Of a stretch of 64,000 nt of DNA, positions 1-8,627 are shown piece after piece. The stretch's first letter is position 1, and the number at the start of each line of letters is the position of its first letter. The notes beneath the pieces are model-generated. The model worked only from the letters and a program-made list of their open reading frames with translations, made no database searches and had not been told where the DNA came from. This DNA comes from Mesostigma viride. Its lineage: Eukaryota > Streptophyta > Mesostigmatophyceae > Mesostigmatales > Mesostigmataceae. The stretch spans positions 498,001 to 562,000 of the forward strand of contig RPFO01000167.1 in assembly GCA_009746045.1 (NCBI GenBank), given 5' to 3'. Both the position numbers and the translations under genes were made by a program.

Positions 1-9
1 AAGGATCCT

Positions 10-1224
10 TTAAATCAGATGACACTTGAGGAAGGTGAGAATTCCCATAACAGGTCTAAGCACTTCATTCATTAACATTTGAAAAGAGGCAGGAGAGTTA
101 CAGAGTCCCATAGCCGCTACTCTAAACTGGTAATGACCAAAAGGGGTAGCAAAGGCGGTTTTATGGCAATCCTCAGGCGCTATACGCAGTTGCCAAAAAC
201 CATCCGCACAATCCAGTACCGTGAAACAGGTAGAACCTTTAACCTTATTAAATATATCATCAATACGAGGTAGAGGGTATTTAGACTTCACAGTAATATC
301 ATTTAACTTCCTATAATCAGTAACTAGGCGAAACTTGCCATTTGGCTTAGGAACTAACAGGACACCAGCTGAGTAGGGGGAGTTACTAGGCTCTATCAAT
401 CCTGCTTCTAATAGTGACACTAAAATCTGTTTTAGTTCCTTTAATTCGGTAGGGCCCATTCTATACATCGGAGAGTGCGTAGGAACTGCACCGTCCTTGA
501 TAACTACACGGTGTAAAACAGAACGAGGAGGAGGATAAGAAGGAGTCTTTTCTTCAAAAACTTTTGAGGAATCTATCACAGCCATGTATCTTACTATTTC
601 ATTTTCAGTAAATCCCACTCCTATTGTATCCACTGTGTTTACATCTATATCCACACTATTATTAGTGATAGGTATCTCCTGTACTTCTAACTGAAGGAAC
701 ATACATAATAGGTATCCATATTCCTTTAGTTCAGATCGCAATTCATCATTGGACATTAATACTTCAGGTATAGGTCTTACAGGAGGATCAACAGGTGTAG
801 GAGGAGTAATATCTACCAAGGATAAATTTTCTAATCTATAATGACGTTCCGGTACCCAGTAAGAGCTATCTGGAAACCAAATGACCATGGTATCATAATT
901 AATAGTAATCTTATTATCCTGGTGCCAATCTAATCCTAGTAATACATCAGCTGTAGTGATAGGGCCTATAGTGGCCGTCAGGTTGACAGTACGTCCTTGT
1001 ATGACCAGGGGAAGGGACACCGTACCCGGGGAATGACTGGTGCGACCGTCAGCATAATGGACAGTGACAGTTTTGGTGTGAGGGATAGGGACTAGTCCTA
1101 AACGCCTAACTAGGGCCTCGCTCACAAAGGAGCTAGCCGCACCGCTATCCACTAACACAGAGACGTTCAAAAGTTCATCAGCATGCAAGAAGGGGTCTAC
1201 AACAGTATGGGGAACGGCCACCAT
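10..1224 (-). pseudogene. pol: gypsy protease and partial reverse transcriptase
   Basis: Aspartic protease with active-site DSGA near residue 26, followed by retropepsin-like sequence and the LLGLDW segment near residue 95. RT begins near residue 285 (LVPKPNGKFRLVTDYRKLN) and continues through motif A (FTVLDCADGFWQL) and the FATPFGHYQFRVAAMGL region, which is typical Ty3/gypsy RT. The frame then drifts into non-RT sequence and stops before a YxDD box, so the catalytic site is incomplete here: either a frameshift or a junction close to the window edge. The gag stop upstream (1360-1362) is followed 11 codons later by a second in-frame stop, so simple readthrough from gag is not supported. The ATG at 1224 was chosen because it precedes the protease fold by about 20 residues. 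Confidence 0.8.
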
Positions 1225-1359
1225 TCAAAAACATAAGAGGACGGACACGTAGTGGTAGGGATGATTCAGCTCCTACAGAGGTTATAAAAACAGGCAGGCG
1301 AAAATTATTATCTGGGGTACTATTTAAGGACCTGTCCAGGTTACCCCAGGCTGACAGGC

Positions 1360-3080
1360 CTACTGTTCCCCCTCCCCCCCCAAATCCATAGGAACTAACC
1401 CCGAAGAAGACCCTGGCGAAAAAGCCACTGCTGGAGGGTCACGAGGGAGCGAAGAGGGTGCGGGAGCCTGATTATCATAGGGGAACCCTGGGGGTCCTGT
1501 CTGCACAGCATTCAGCCTACTAGGGGTAGCTGAGGGAATGCGTCCTGGAGTGGGACGAATAGGAGCACGCTGAGGGGTACGAGGAGGGCGAGCGTCGGGA
1601 TGAGGGGGAGCACCCGAAAGGAACTTGGGGCACTCACGTTTAAGATGACCTACTTCCTTACAATGATAGCATGTGATATGAGAGACATCCAGAGCTGAAA
1701 GGTCAGTAACGCAAATATCTAATTCTTCTACATAGGAGTTCTCCTCCTCAGGGGTAAGGCTAATATTATTAATACGGGAACGGGTAGGAAGAGAAGGAGT
1801 GGTGAAGAAATCTGCTACTCGTAAGAGATGCTGACGCACATGCTTGAGGGGTAGATCAGTAAAACGGTAGGCAGAGAACTGGCGCTTTACTTCACGTAAT
1901 AAGGGTCTACTGAGGCCTTGTAGGAAGCGAGCACGTACTTCTGCGCCCGACAAATCCCTAATTCGTACCATCTGTGCATCAAATTCTTTCATATACTCCT
2001 TAAACGATTTAGTACCCTGCTGCAAGGTACCAAAGGCTAATCTATCCTGCCAATCTGCATCAGGAGGGACTAAATGGTTCTCTAAACGCTTAAACAATTC
2101 TGCTACTGAGTTAGGGTAGGCATGAGAGGCCAAAGACTCACACTGGATGAGGTTAGCAAGCTCAGGAGTAATACAGGTAGTAAGATAGTGAGGGACTAGT
2201 ACAGCATCAGAGAGACGCCATCTATTATGATTTTGCCACGACTCTGTATTCTGGGTAAGCAACATAATAAAAGTGAAAAACTGTTGAGGGGTAGACTTAA
2301 CATCCAACTTGGGTAGGTTAGCAAAGAGGGGAAGAGCAGGGGGCTTAGGGGGATTAGAAGGTCAGATTTACCCATAGGGCCACTGTCTTCCACTGCTACA
2401 TACGAGGGATAGAAGGAAGGAAGAGGAAAGGTTTTGGATAGGGGTCTAGAAGGGGCCACCGTTTCAGGATGGTGCCCATAGGAGAAGGGAACAGTATATT
2501 GCTCACGAAGGGAGGAGTAGGCAAAATGATCATAGTTTCTGTCATCTAGAGGCATGGTGCTGAAATCACTATTAACTTCTAAATCAGCCACACGGGTAGG
2601 GACCTGGGCAGCCTCGTAGGCCGTATCGGGGTAGGACCAAGAAGCAGGTGGATAAAAGGGAACTGCACTAGGGCGCCCAGAAGGACCGACAGGGGCAGAG
2701 GTACGACCCGTGTTGAAAGCAGGGATGGAAGGCACAGGATGGGGAGGAGGCCTAGAAGCATTGTCAGGGAGTGAGGACCGAATTGAAGGTTGAGCCAAGG
2801 TTGCAGGAGGGGCAGGGGCCTGGTTCATAGCAAAAGAGGGTTCATCACTAAATCTGACACGTTGTTCAAAGGTAGGTGGGGTAATTGAGGGACGACGGCG
2901 ACCACCAGGAACAGGAGAAGGAGGTGAGGTACGCAGATTACCTTGAGGAGTGAGATGGTGCACCGTTTCCAAGGAGTCCCGTCGGTTACCACGAGTATTG
3001 TTATTGTTATTAGTATTATTATTAGTAGTATTAGTAGTATTGGTAGGTATAGGCGACATATCTCCACCCACTGGATCCAT
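1360..3080 (-). pseudogene. gag: gypsy Gag with zinc knuckle, one frameshift
   Basis: The N-terminal part (3080 down to about 2350) is low-complexity: Asn/Thr-rich then Pro/Ser-rich, starting MDPVGGDMSP. The second frame (from about 2345 to 1360) holds a capsid-like helical region (WQDRLAFGTLQQGTKSFKEY, residues 85-104 of that frame), which matches the retrotransposon gag family, then a CCHC zinc knuckle CYHCKEVGHLKREC and a Pro/Arg-rich tail. The two frames join in a 5-G run at 2348-2352 (plus strand), where a single-base loss explains the break. Binds and packages element RNA. The frameshift could be genuine decay or an assembly error. Confidence 0.75.
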
Positions 3081-3202
3081 CTTTAATGAAGTAAAGGAAA
3101 GAAGACAACAACGTTGCCTTAAGAAAGGAATAGGAATCTAAATGGAAGCAATAAAGGAAAAAGGAAAAACCTTGAATGTCTTAAGCAAAGAAACAATTAA
3201 AA

Positions 3203-3589
3203 TCAATCCTTTTTAACCACAGTAATGGATAGGGAACCAAACTCTAAGGTGAGAGGAGTATCTGAGCTAGATGAGGATGCAGCCCGTTTAGGGGGAGAAG
3301 AAGGAGGAGTAGCAAAGACTAGAGATTCCACTGGAGGACGACCATGAGGGATAGAGCGTACGTGTAGGCCTAAATCTGATTCACTATGGTCTATAAGGAA
3401 CTGCTGAGCTTCTTCAAAGGTCACAAATTTCTTATACCTAATTACGTTGTATACACGGTTCTGAACTATCTTCCTAGCGTCGGACCAAGAAAGGAAAATG
3501 GCGGACCATTGAGGCGTAATCACTACGTAATATTTGGCTAAGCTATTATCGCTGGAAGAATGGGAAGGAGCAGTAAAAGCACGACGCAC
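3203..3589 (-). CDS. RNase H1 N-terminal / viroplasmin-like domain ORF
   Basis: 128-residue ORF upstream of gag in the same orientation. Residues about 18-70 match the pattern of the RNase H1 hybrid-binding domain, also found in caulimovirus P6: KYYVV, then IFLSW, a conserved V, then YKKFVTFEEAQQFL. This fold binds RNA/DNA hybrids or dsRNA. The rest is Ser/Pro-rich. The first codon of the open frame is GTG, so the true start is uncertain; no ATG precedes the domain in frame. A separate hybrid-binding ORF ahead of gag is unusual. It could be the 5' end of a longer Gag precursor reached by splicing or frameshifting. Domain assignment is by eye. Confidence 0.6.
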   Translation of the reverse strand: MRRAFTAPSHSSSDNSLAKYYVVITPQWSAIFLSWSDARKIVQNRVYNVIRYKKFVTFEEAQQFLIDHSESDLGLHVRSIPHGRPPVESLVFATPPSSPPKRAASSSSSDTPLTLEFGSLSITVVKKD

Positions 3590-5351
3590 TAAGCGATTTT
3601 TCTACGCGTCGTAGAGGTATACGAGTTGTTAACGTTGCGGAAACGAAAAAGTACATTAAAAGTATACCGTTTCGACAGGTGCACTTTAACGTACGCGGGC
3701 TGGATCTGATTTTGTGGTTGTAACGTTTGTTTGTACAGAAAAGATACGGCACAGCCGTATCCCTAGCGAGAATTTTTTCGTGCCTGACACTAGCTGTTCG
3801 TGTCCTGAACAATTTTCTGAACTTCACGGAGGCTTTCAAAGTGTGTAACGCTTTTGTCGTTACGACTCGTTAACGAAACAAAAGTGTTTAGTTCGTAGCC
3901 AACTAGGTCCCAGATACGGCGCTTGGAGTCATGTCTTGTATGTGGTTCGTATTTTTTTCGTCCAAGATACTTGTAAGATATATAATATGTTCTTGTCCAT
4001 ATGACTTAGAGGCAGGTGTACTGTCATCGCATCTTGCAGGTGTACCAGTACTGGCTGCAATTTGTAGTTTTGAAGGTTCAGGATAATCAACGCATCCGTT
4101 TAACGTATACTGATCGCCCACAACAACAACAACGAGGGTGCAACATGCAGCCTTTTCTAGAAATATTCGATGCATTGGGACTTGGGCGTTTTTAGGGGGA
4201 CGAGTAATTTACAACATGCGTGAGTTACGCCACGGAAGGGTACACGCCATGATGAAATCCGCACCTTGCGCGAGAACGGGTTATCAGCGCAAGTGGGGAC
4301 ATTTGAGTCTGGGCGAGGGGGGCATTCTGTTTATCGATCAATGTCGATGCTATCAGGGTTTACACATCCTCGTGAATAGAATTTTATGTCCACGCAGGCT
4401 TTAGCCATTCGATCCTATTAGGGTTATTTCACAATCTCGTGAATAGAATATCATTTCCACGCAGGCTTTCGCCATTCGAATTGTGAAAGCCTGCGTGGAA
4501 ATGAAATCTCCACCTTGCGCCAGGTGGACAGTTCGCGCTGAATCTTCCGATGGAACAACCGCAGAGCTACACTTATAGGATTGGGAAAATTCAGGTGGAA
4601 AAATACTGCCTTCTTGGTCGTCAGTGCCAGATGAGTAATCGCTTATCATATTTCCATTTTATACTCATGGCCGGGCAGTCTGCGCCAGCCCAAGCATCCA
4701 GATTTGGTACGGGATGTCCGCTGATGCGTTTGCTGGGAATGCGGACGCGTTTATAGGTAATCTTTGAACGCAGCATCAACTGGTAATCATAAACGATGCG
4801 TGCATGATGCGGCTATGGCGACTATGCCTGTAAAGCAATGGTATGTGTGGGATATGAGGGTCCCGGCCATTGGAATCCGGTCAGGACGTGAACGAGCCAG
4901 GTACGGCAACGTGTTTGCGTGTCCTTTGCAGCGGATTACGTCTCCCATGCATTATATTTGACGAGATTTTTTGTGCACCTTTCAGCAAGCTTCCATGCCT
5001 GCTGTAAAAAGCGGTATTAGCCCTGAAAGTGACCAGTTTATGGCATTTCTTTGGAGCATATCATTTCGTTAGTTCAGGTAGGCAACATGTTTGTATTCCA
5101 ACACCTTTGGCAAACTTTTTTAGCTTGTTATAATGCATTCTTGTATTGCATGTCATAGTTGGCCGTATGCGCGCGTAACCCACACACGTATATTAAAAAT
5201 TAAATTAAATTAAATTATAACATGCCTCCGTTGGGAGATCATGTAGCACATATTCCATGAGGGATGAGAAATAGTGCTTTTCATCGCATTTAAGTTGTCC
5301 TGCAAGCGTAGGATGCGAGCCTGCCGCTTGCTCGGGGTATTCGGGGTTGAG
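3590..5351. other. non-coding flank between G1 and R1
   Basis: No convincing coding region. The first few hundred bases may be the G1 LTR or leader. Around 4370-4505 there are two copies of an approximately 48-bp motif and a 20-bp inverted repeat (listed separately). The stretch 5205-5351 is AT-rich at its start and ends with the target site of R1. ORFs here are short and show no recognisable domains. Confidence 0.6.
4451..4504. repeat. 20-bp perfect inverted repeat, 14-bp loop
   Basis: Arms at 4451-4470 and 4485-4504 are perfect reverse complements (TCATTTCCACGCAGGCTTTC and its complement). The left arm and its surroundings are also repeated directly at about 4371-4425 (CTCGTGAATAGAAT... 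CACGCAGGCTTT). It could be a terminator-like hairpin, the end of a small inverted-repeat element, or a local rearrangement. Confidence 0.7.
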
Positions 5352-5356
5352 GTTGT

Positions 5357-6009
5357 AGTTAGCATTTTGGGTAACCAATATGCTAAGTGGATGCAGTTTG
5401 GAAAGACCTTTCCAACGCCGTGCTGACCGCCTGAAACAGACAAGGGACAAGAAAGATATGAGGTCCCGAAGTCCTAGCCGTCCGCGATTGGCGAGGGTGC
5501 AACCTTCTGGGGTAGTGGACAGGACACGTGGCAGGCCGTGCCTGCACAGGCTTAGCCTGACTATCACGTGACTGTAGTCCACGTAGACCAGGAGGGACAG
5601 CAGCCTAGGCGACTGGTGGGGTACTGGAACTGGCACAAGGCTGCAAGGATACTAGGTCTTGCAGGCTTGTGACAGGTCCTGTACTTCCTAGGTTGCAGGT
5701 AGCTAGGTAAATCCAGTTCGTCCTGGCTCTGCAAGGATGCCAGTGGACGTTGAGGATTTGCTAGCAAGCCTGCAATATGCCTCGTCACACCGATGGGAAC
5801 GAGGAGCAACAAAGAGGCATATAGCTTGGTCATGAGGATGGCCAAGCTATCTCGGAAGCACGCGCTCTGGTTGCCCACTTGAACGTGGAAGTGACCAACA
5901 AGGTGTGGCTTGGTGTTTGGGCTAAAGGTTGCTGTCCCCAGCAATTGGCTCAAGCTTATATAGCGTGAAAGACCAAGAGCTCACACGCTCTGGGCTGGTT
6001 CGTCTAACT
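5357..6009 (+). repeat. R1 5' LTR (653 bp)
   Basis: Starts AGTTAGCATTTTGGG and ends GGTTCGTCTAACT. Both ends are fixed by the target duplication and by comparison with four other copies (11069, 24958, 40303, 43084). The first 30 bp contain an inverted repeat TTAGCAT...ATGCTAA, and the last 60 bp contain AGCGTG...CACGCT. There is no TG...CA. Differs from the 3' LTR at a few bases plus small indels. Confidence 0.9.
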
Positions 6010-6019
6010 CGTACTATTG
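6010..6019 (+). promoter_or_regulatory. R1 putative primer-binding site (non-tRNA)
   Basis: CGTACTATTG directly follows the 5' LTR. It does not start with TGG as a PBS for a tRNA 3' end would. Its exact reverse complement lies in the R1 3' region at 42761-42770. Complementarity begins at the first base after the LTR and does not extend into it. Confidence 0.7.
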
Positions 6020-6036
6020 GTTCCGTGGCGCATTTC

Positions 6037-7176
6037 ATGTCGGAAGAAATTCCGGCGCTTGAGCAATCGCCAAGCCAAGGAGCCGCAGTGCCGCGGCAGG
6101 AGGCAGAAGGACCTCTGCATCCATACAGCCAGCCAGAAACCGCGTCCACGTTTGTACAAGCTGCGCATTTGGCGAGGGGCTTGGCGCGGGGAGGCTGGGT
6201 AGCTGTTTTCGGCAACTCGGAAGGGCCGTCTGCCAACGACCCTGTTGTGATGCGTGTGCGGGCCACGACTTCTCCGGGGGAGACGAGTCGTGTGACGGTG
6301 GAGCGCTTGATTGCGCTGAGAGACGAGGTCGCAGCGCTTATCTACAGCCTTGAGATCGCCTATCAAGGTGGTCACGTTACGCTGCACGGTTTGGATCTTG
6401 CTCGAGAGGCGTTGGGACAGCTAGTCGCCATCAGCCTTGGTGCCACCCGATTATTTAACCATTGGGTCGCAACGAGTTCCCTCGGTGAAGGGACGAACGC
6501 TTCACATCTCGTGCGTGACGCGCAGGTGCGTGAGCAGGACAGCCCCTGGTCCTCGCAAGAAGTAGTTGCTCAAACCTGTGAGCACCTTGTTAACATTTTG
6601 CTTCAAGAGTCGCGAGGCCACGCAGATCGGTGGCTTATCACCACGCGTCCTGCCGGCATCTGGTCCACATTAGACACTCCTCGTGTTGTTGGAGCCCCCG
6701 GTGCATACGGTCCGTCGGTGGAAATCGTCACAGGTCGGGACCTGTCTCCACAGGCAGTGCACGACGAGTTCGTCGACCGCCCGTCGGGTGTTATTGCACG
6801 CTCGTCCCAGCAGTTGGACGAGGGAGACGGTTCTGCAGCAGGGTTCTCCGAGCGGCAACGTGCAGATTATCACATCCCGCCGGAGCCGTTGCACGACTAC
6901 AGCACCTACGGCCTTGGGGCATACAACGAGCGACGAGGTGGGGGAGGACGCTGGGTGCGTAACGTGGTGTGGGGCAGGCGCCCTAACGAGAGGCGTGTGC
7001 CGTTTGACCAAACCACAGACGGGAGGCCCGTCAGTCGCCTTCTTGGACCTTATTCTGAGGAGGAGGTGCGAGCTATTTCTCGGGTGAGGACGCCGGTGGC
7101 TGTCACTGCTGAAGAGCGGGAGAGAGAAGCCGCCGCTGAGGCAGAGCGCGAGGCAGAGGAGCTGCCTGACGCTTGA
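6037..7176 (+). CDS. R1 ORF1, unknown function (379 aa)
   Basis: Starts at MSEEIPALEQ only 27 nt after the LTR. This ATG was chosen because the homologous ORFs of R4 and R6 start 24 nt after their LTRs, and the longer open frame runs back into the LTR. The protein has a mixed helical middle (about residues 85-210), an Arg/Gly-rich patch (GGGGRWVRNVVWGRRPNERR, near residue 315) and an acidic/Ala-rich helical tail (EEREREAAAEAEREAEE). I do not recognise a family. It precedes gag in the genomic RNA with a 58-nt spacer, so gag would need reinitiation, splicing or an internal start. Same ORF: 19921-21060, and 25636-26283 plus 33785-34281; diverged homologues in R4 and R6. Confidence 0.7.
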   Translation: MSEEIPALEQSPSQGAAVPRQEAEGPLHPYSQPETASTFVQAAHLARGLARGGWVAVFGNSEGPSANDPVVMRVRATTSPGETSRVTVERLIALRDEVAALIYSLEIAYQGGHVTLHGLDLAREALGQLVAISLGATRLFNHWVATSSLGEGTNASHLVRDAQVREQDSPWSSQEVVAQTCEHLVNILLQESRGHADRWLITTRPAGIWSTLDTPRVVGAPGAYGPSVEIVTGRDLSPQAVHDEFVDRPSGVIARSSQQLDEGDGSAAGFSERQRADYHIPPEPLHDYSTYGLGAYNERRGGGGRWVRNVVWGRRPNERRVPFDQTTDGRPVSRLLGPYSEEEVRAISRVRTPVAVTAEEREREAAAEAEREAEELPDA

Positions 7177-7234
7177 AGTCCTGTCTTCTTTTGCATACCC
7201 TTGCGTGTTGCAGTGTCGCTTTGTACATAATATA

Positions 7235-8623
7235 ATGCCTCGTGGGAAGGCCGGCGACGGCGACAAAGGCGAGGAGGAGAGGCCTGTGGAGACGGGCCAG
7301 GTGGTGCGAAAGGAGAAGGAGCCCATGGCGGGGGAAGCGATCCCTGCTAGCAACGGCGACGGGAGCAAGAGGCCGGGAGGCAAGCGCAAACATGAGGAGG
7401 CGATGGAGGAGGCCAAGCGGGCGCGGGCAGAGTGGCCTTCAGATGCTGTGCTGGTGGCTGGCGGCCGGACAACCAACGCTGGAGAAACGTAAGAGGGACT
7501 TGTCCTCTGACGATAATGGTAAGCGTCGTCATGTAGATGTGCCCTCCCCCAACCCTGCTGGCCCAAGTGGTGTCGTAACTGTGACGCCCGCTGTGGCTGG
7601 TGTCGCTGCTGTGACGCCCCCTGTGGCTGAGACAGTTAGGGCGTTACCGGGGTCGAGGCCTCACATGAGCGCCGTATCCGTCATGAATGGCCAAAAGCCT
7701 CTCTGTCCACCATTAGCGCAGGAAGCACTAGATAAATGGCTTGAGGACATGGAGCTAGTGGTGCTCTCTGTGGATCCCACCGTGAATCTAGTGCAGGTCT
7801 TTCATTCCTCAACATGCAACCGGGCTTCCTCTGAACGTGTGCGAGAAAAGACTAGGGTGGCTGTGAAGGACAAGCTAACCTGGGCACAGTTCCTGGATGG
7901 ACTAAGGGAGGAGTTTTCGGATAAGGTCTTAACCTCACAAACTACTATAAACACCAGTATGACACGTTCGAGATCATTGGCCCTGTGGCAGAGGAGTGGG
8001 CCAGGCTCAACCGTATCAGAGACAAGGGGGCCAAGTATGGCTTCCTGGTCACAGATAGAGCCCTGGCAGACTATTTCCTGGACCGAATGGGGTTGAGTGT
8101 GGATGGGAGGAACAGTGCCCGCATGTTTCTGAACCAGACAGATGGGTCCTTGCGTGCTCTAGAGCTGGTTATCCTTAGTATCAGGAAGCCAGACCCTGCC
8201 TGCAAAGCCATTCAGTCCCACGGCAGCAATGCCACCTCCGCTGCACAGGCCCAAGGTGATGTCCCCGGGTACCCAGCCCGTGGTGGGGCAAGGCCTAACA
8301 AGCGTAGGCGCTTCAGACGCCAGAGGAATGGGGCTCAGGGTGGCAAGGGTGCAGGTTCCCAAGGAGGGGTTGGGAGCCAGCAAGCTGGTGGTCAGCAGGG
8401 CAAGGGTGGCCAAGGGCAAGGCAAGAGCCAAGCTCAAGGCAATCAGGGCAAGCAGGGTGGGCAGTCTCAGGGAGGCCAGGGGAAGCCTGGCAAGGGTGGG
8501 GCTGGGTCTGGAAAGAAGGGTGGAGCATGCTTTGTGTGTGGCAAGGAAGGTCACTGGCGTCGTGAGTGCCCTGACAGGAAGGCCAAGCCTGCTGGAGCAG
8601 GGGGCCAGTCTGGGCAGCAGTGA
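7235..8623 (+). pseudogene. gag: R1 Gag with zinc knuckle, two frame breaks
   Basis: Starts MPRGKAGDGD in a TATA-rich context. Contains a basic N-terminus, a capsid-like segment (DKWLEDMELVV through WAQFLDGLREEFSDK), a long Gly/Gln/Lys-rich stretch and a CCHC knuckle CFVCGKEGHWRREC near the end. Compared with R2 and R3, this copy has 4 extra bases near 7464 and lacks one A in an AAA run near 7932, so the frame is broken twice. Ends QQ-UGA at 8621-8623, in frame with pol. Role: particle core and RNA binding. Confidence 0.8.
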
Positions 8624-8627
8624 CTAG
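8621..8627 (+). promoter_or_regulatory. stop-codon readthrough context UGA-CUA-G
   Basis: Gag ends in UGA directly followed by CUAG, the context known for efficient readthrough in several viral and cellular mRNAs. Pol continues in the same frame without another stop. The sequence TGACTA recurs as TAGTCA at 8648-8653, so a 6-bp stem involving the stop is possible. The identical context occurs in R2, R3 and the diverged R4. Confidence 0.7.

Larger units (their letters stand above)
1..3589 (-). mobile_element. G1: truncated Ty3/gypsy-like retrotransposon
   Basis: Minus-strand element read from right to left: a small viroplasmin-like ORF (3589-3203), gag (3080-1360), then protease and the first part of RT (1224-10). 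The gag, protease, RT order without integrase before RT fits Ty3/gypsy. The RT frame ends close to base 1, so RNase H and integrase either lie beyond the window or are lost. No LTR pair can be defined. The likely 5' LTR would be to the right of 3589, where a 26-bp sequence shared in inverted orientation with 58325-58350 begins. Confidence 0.8.
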
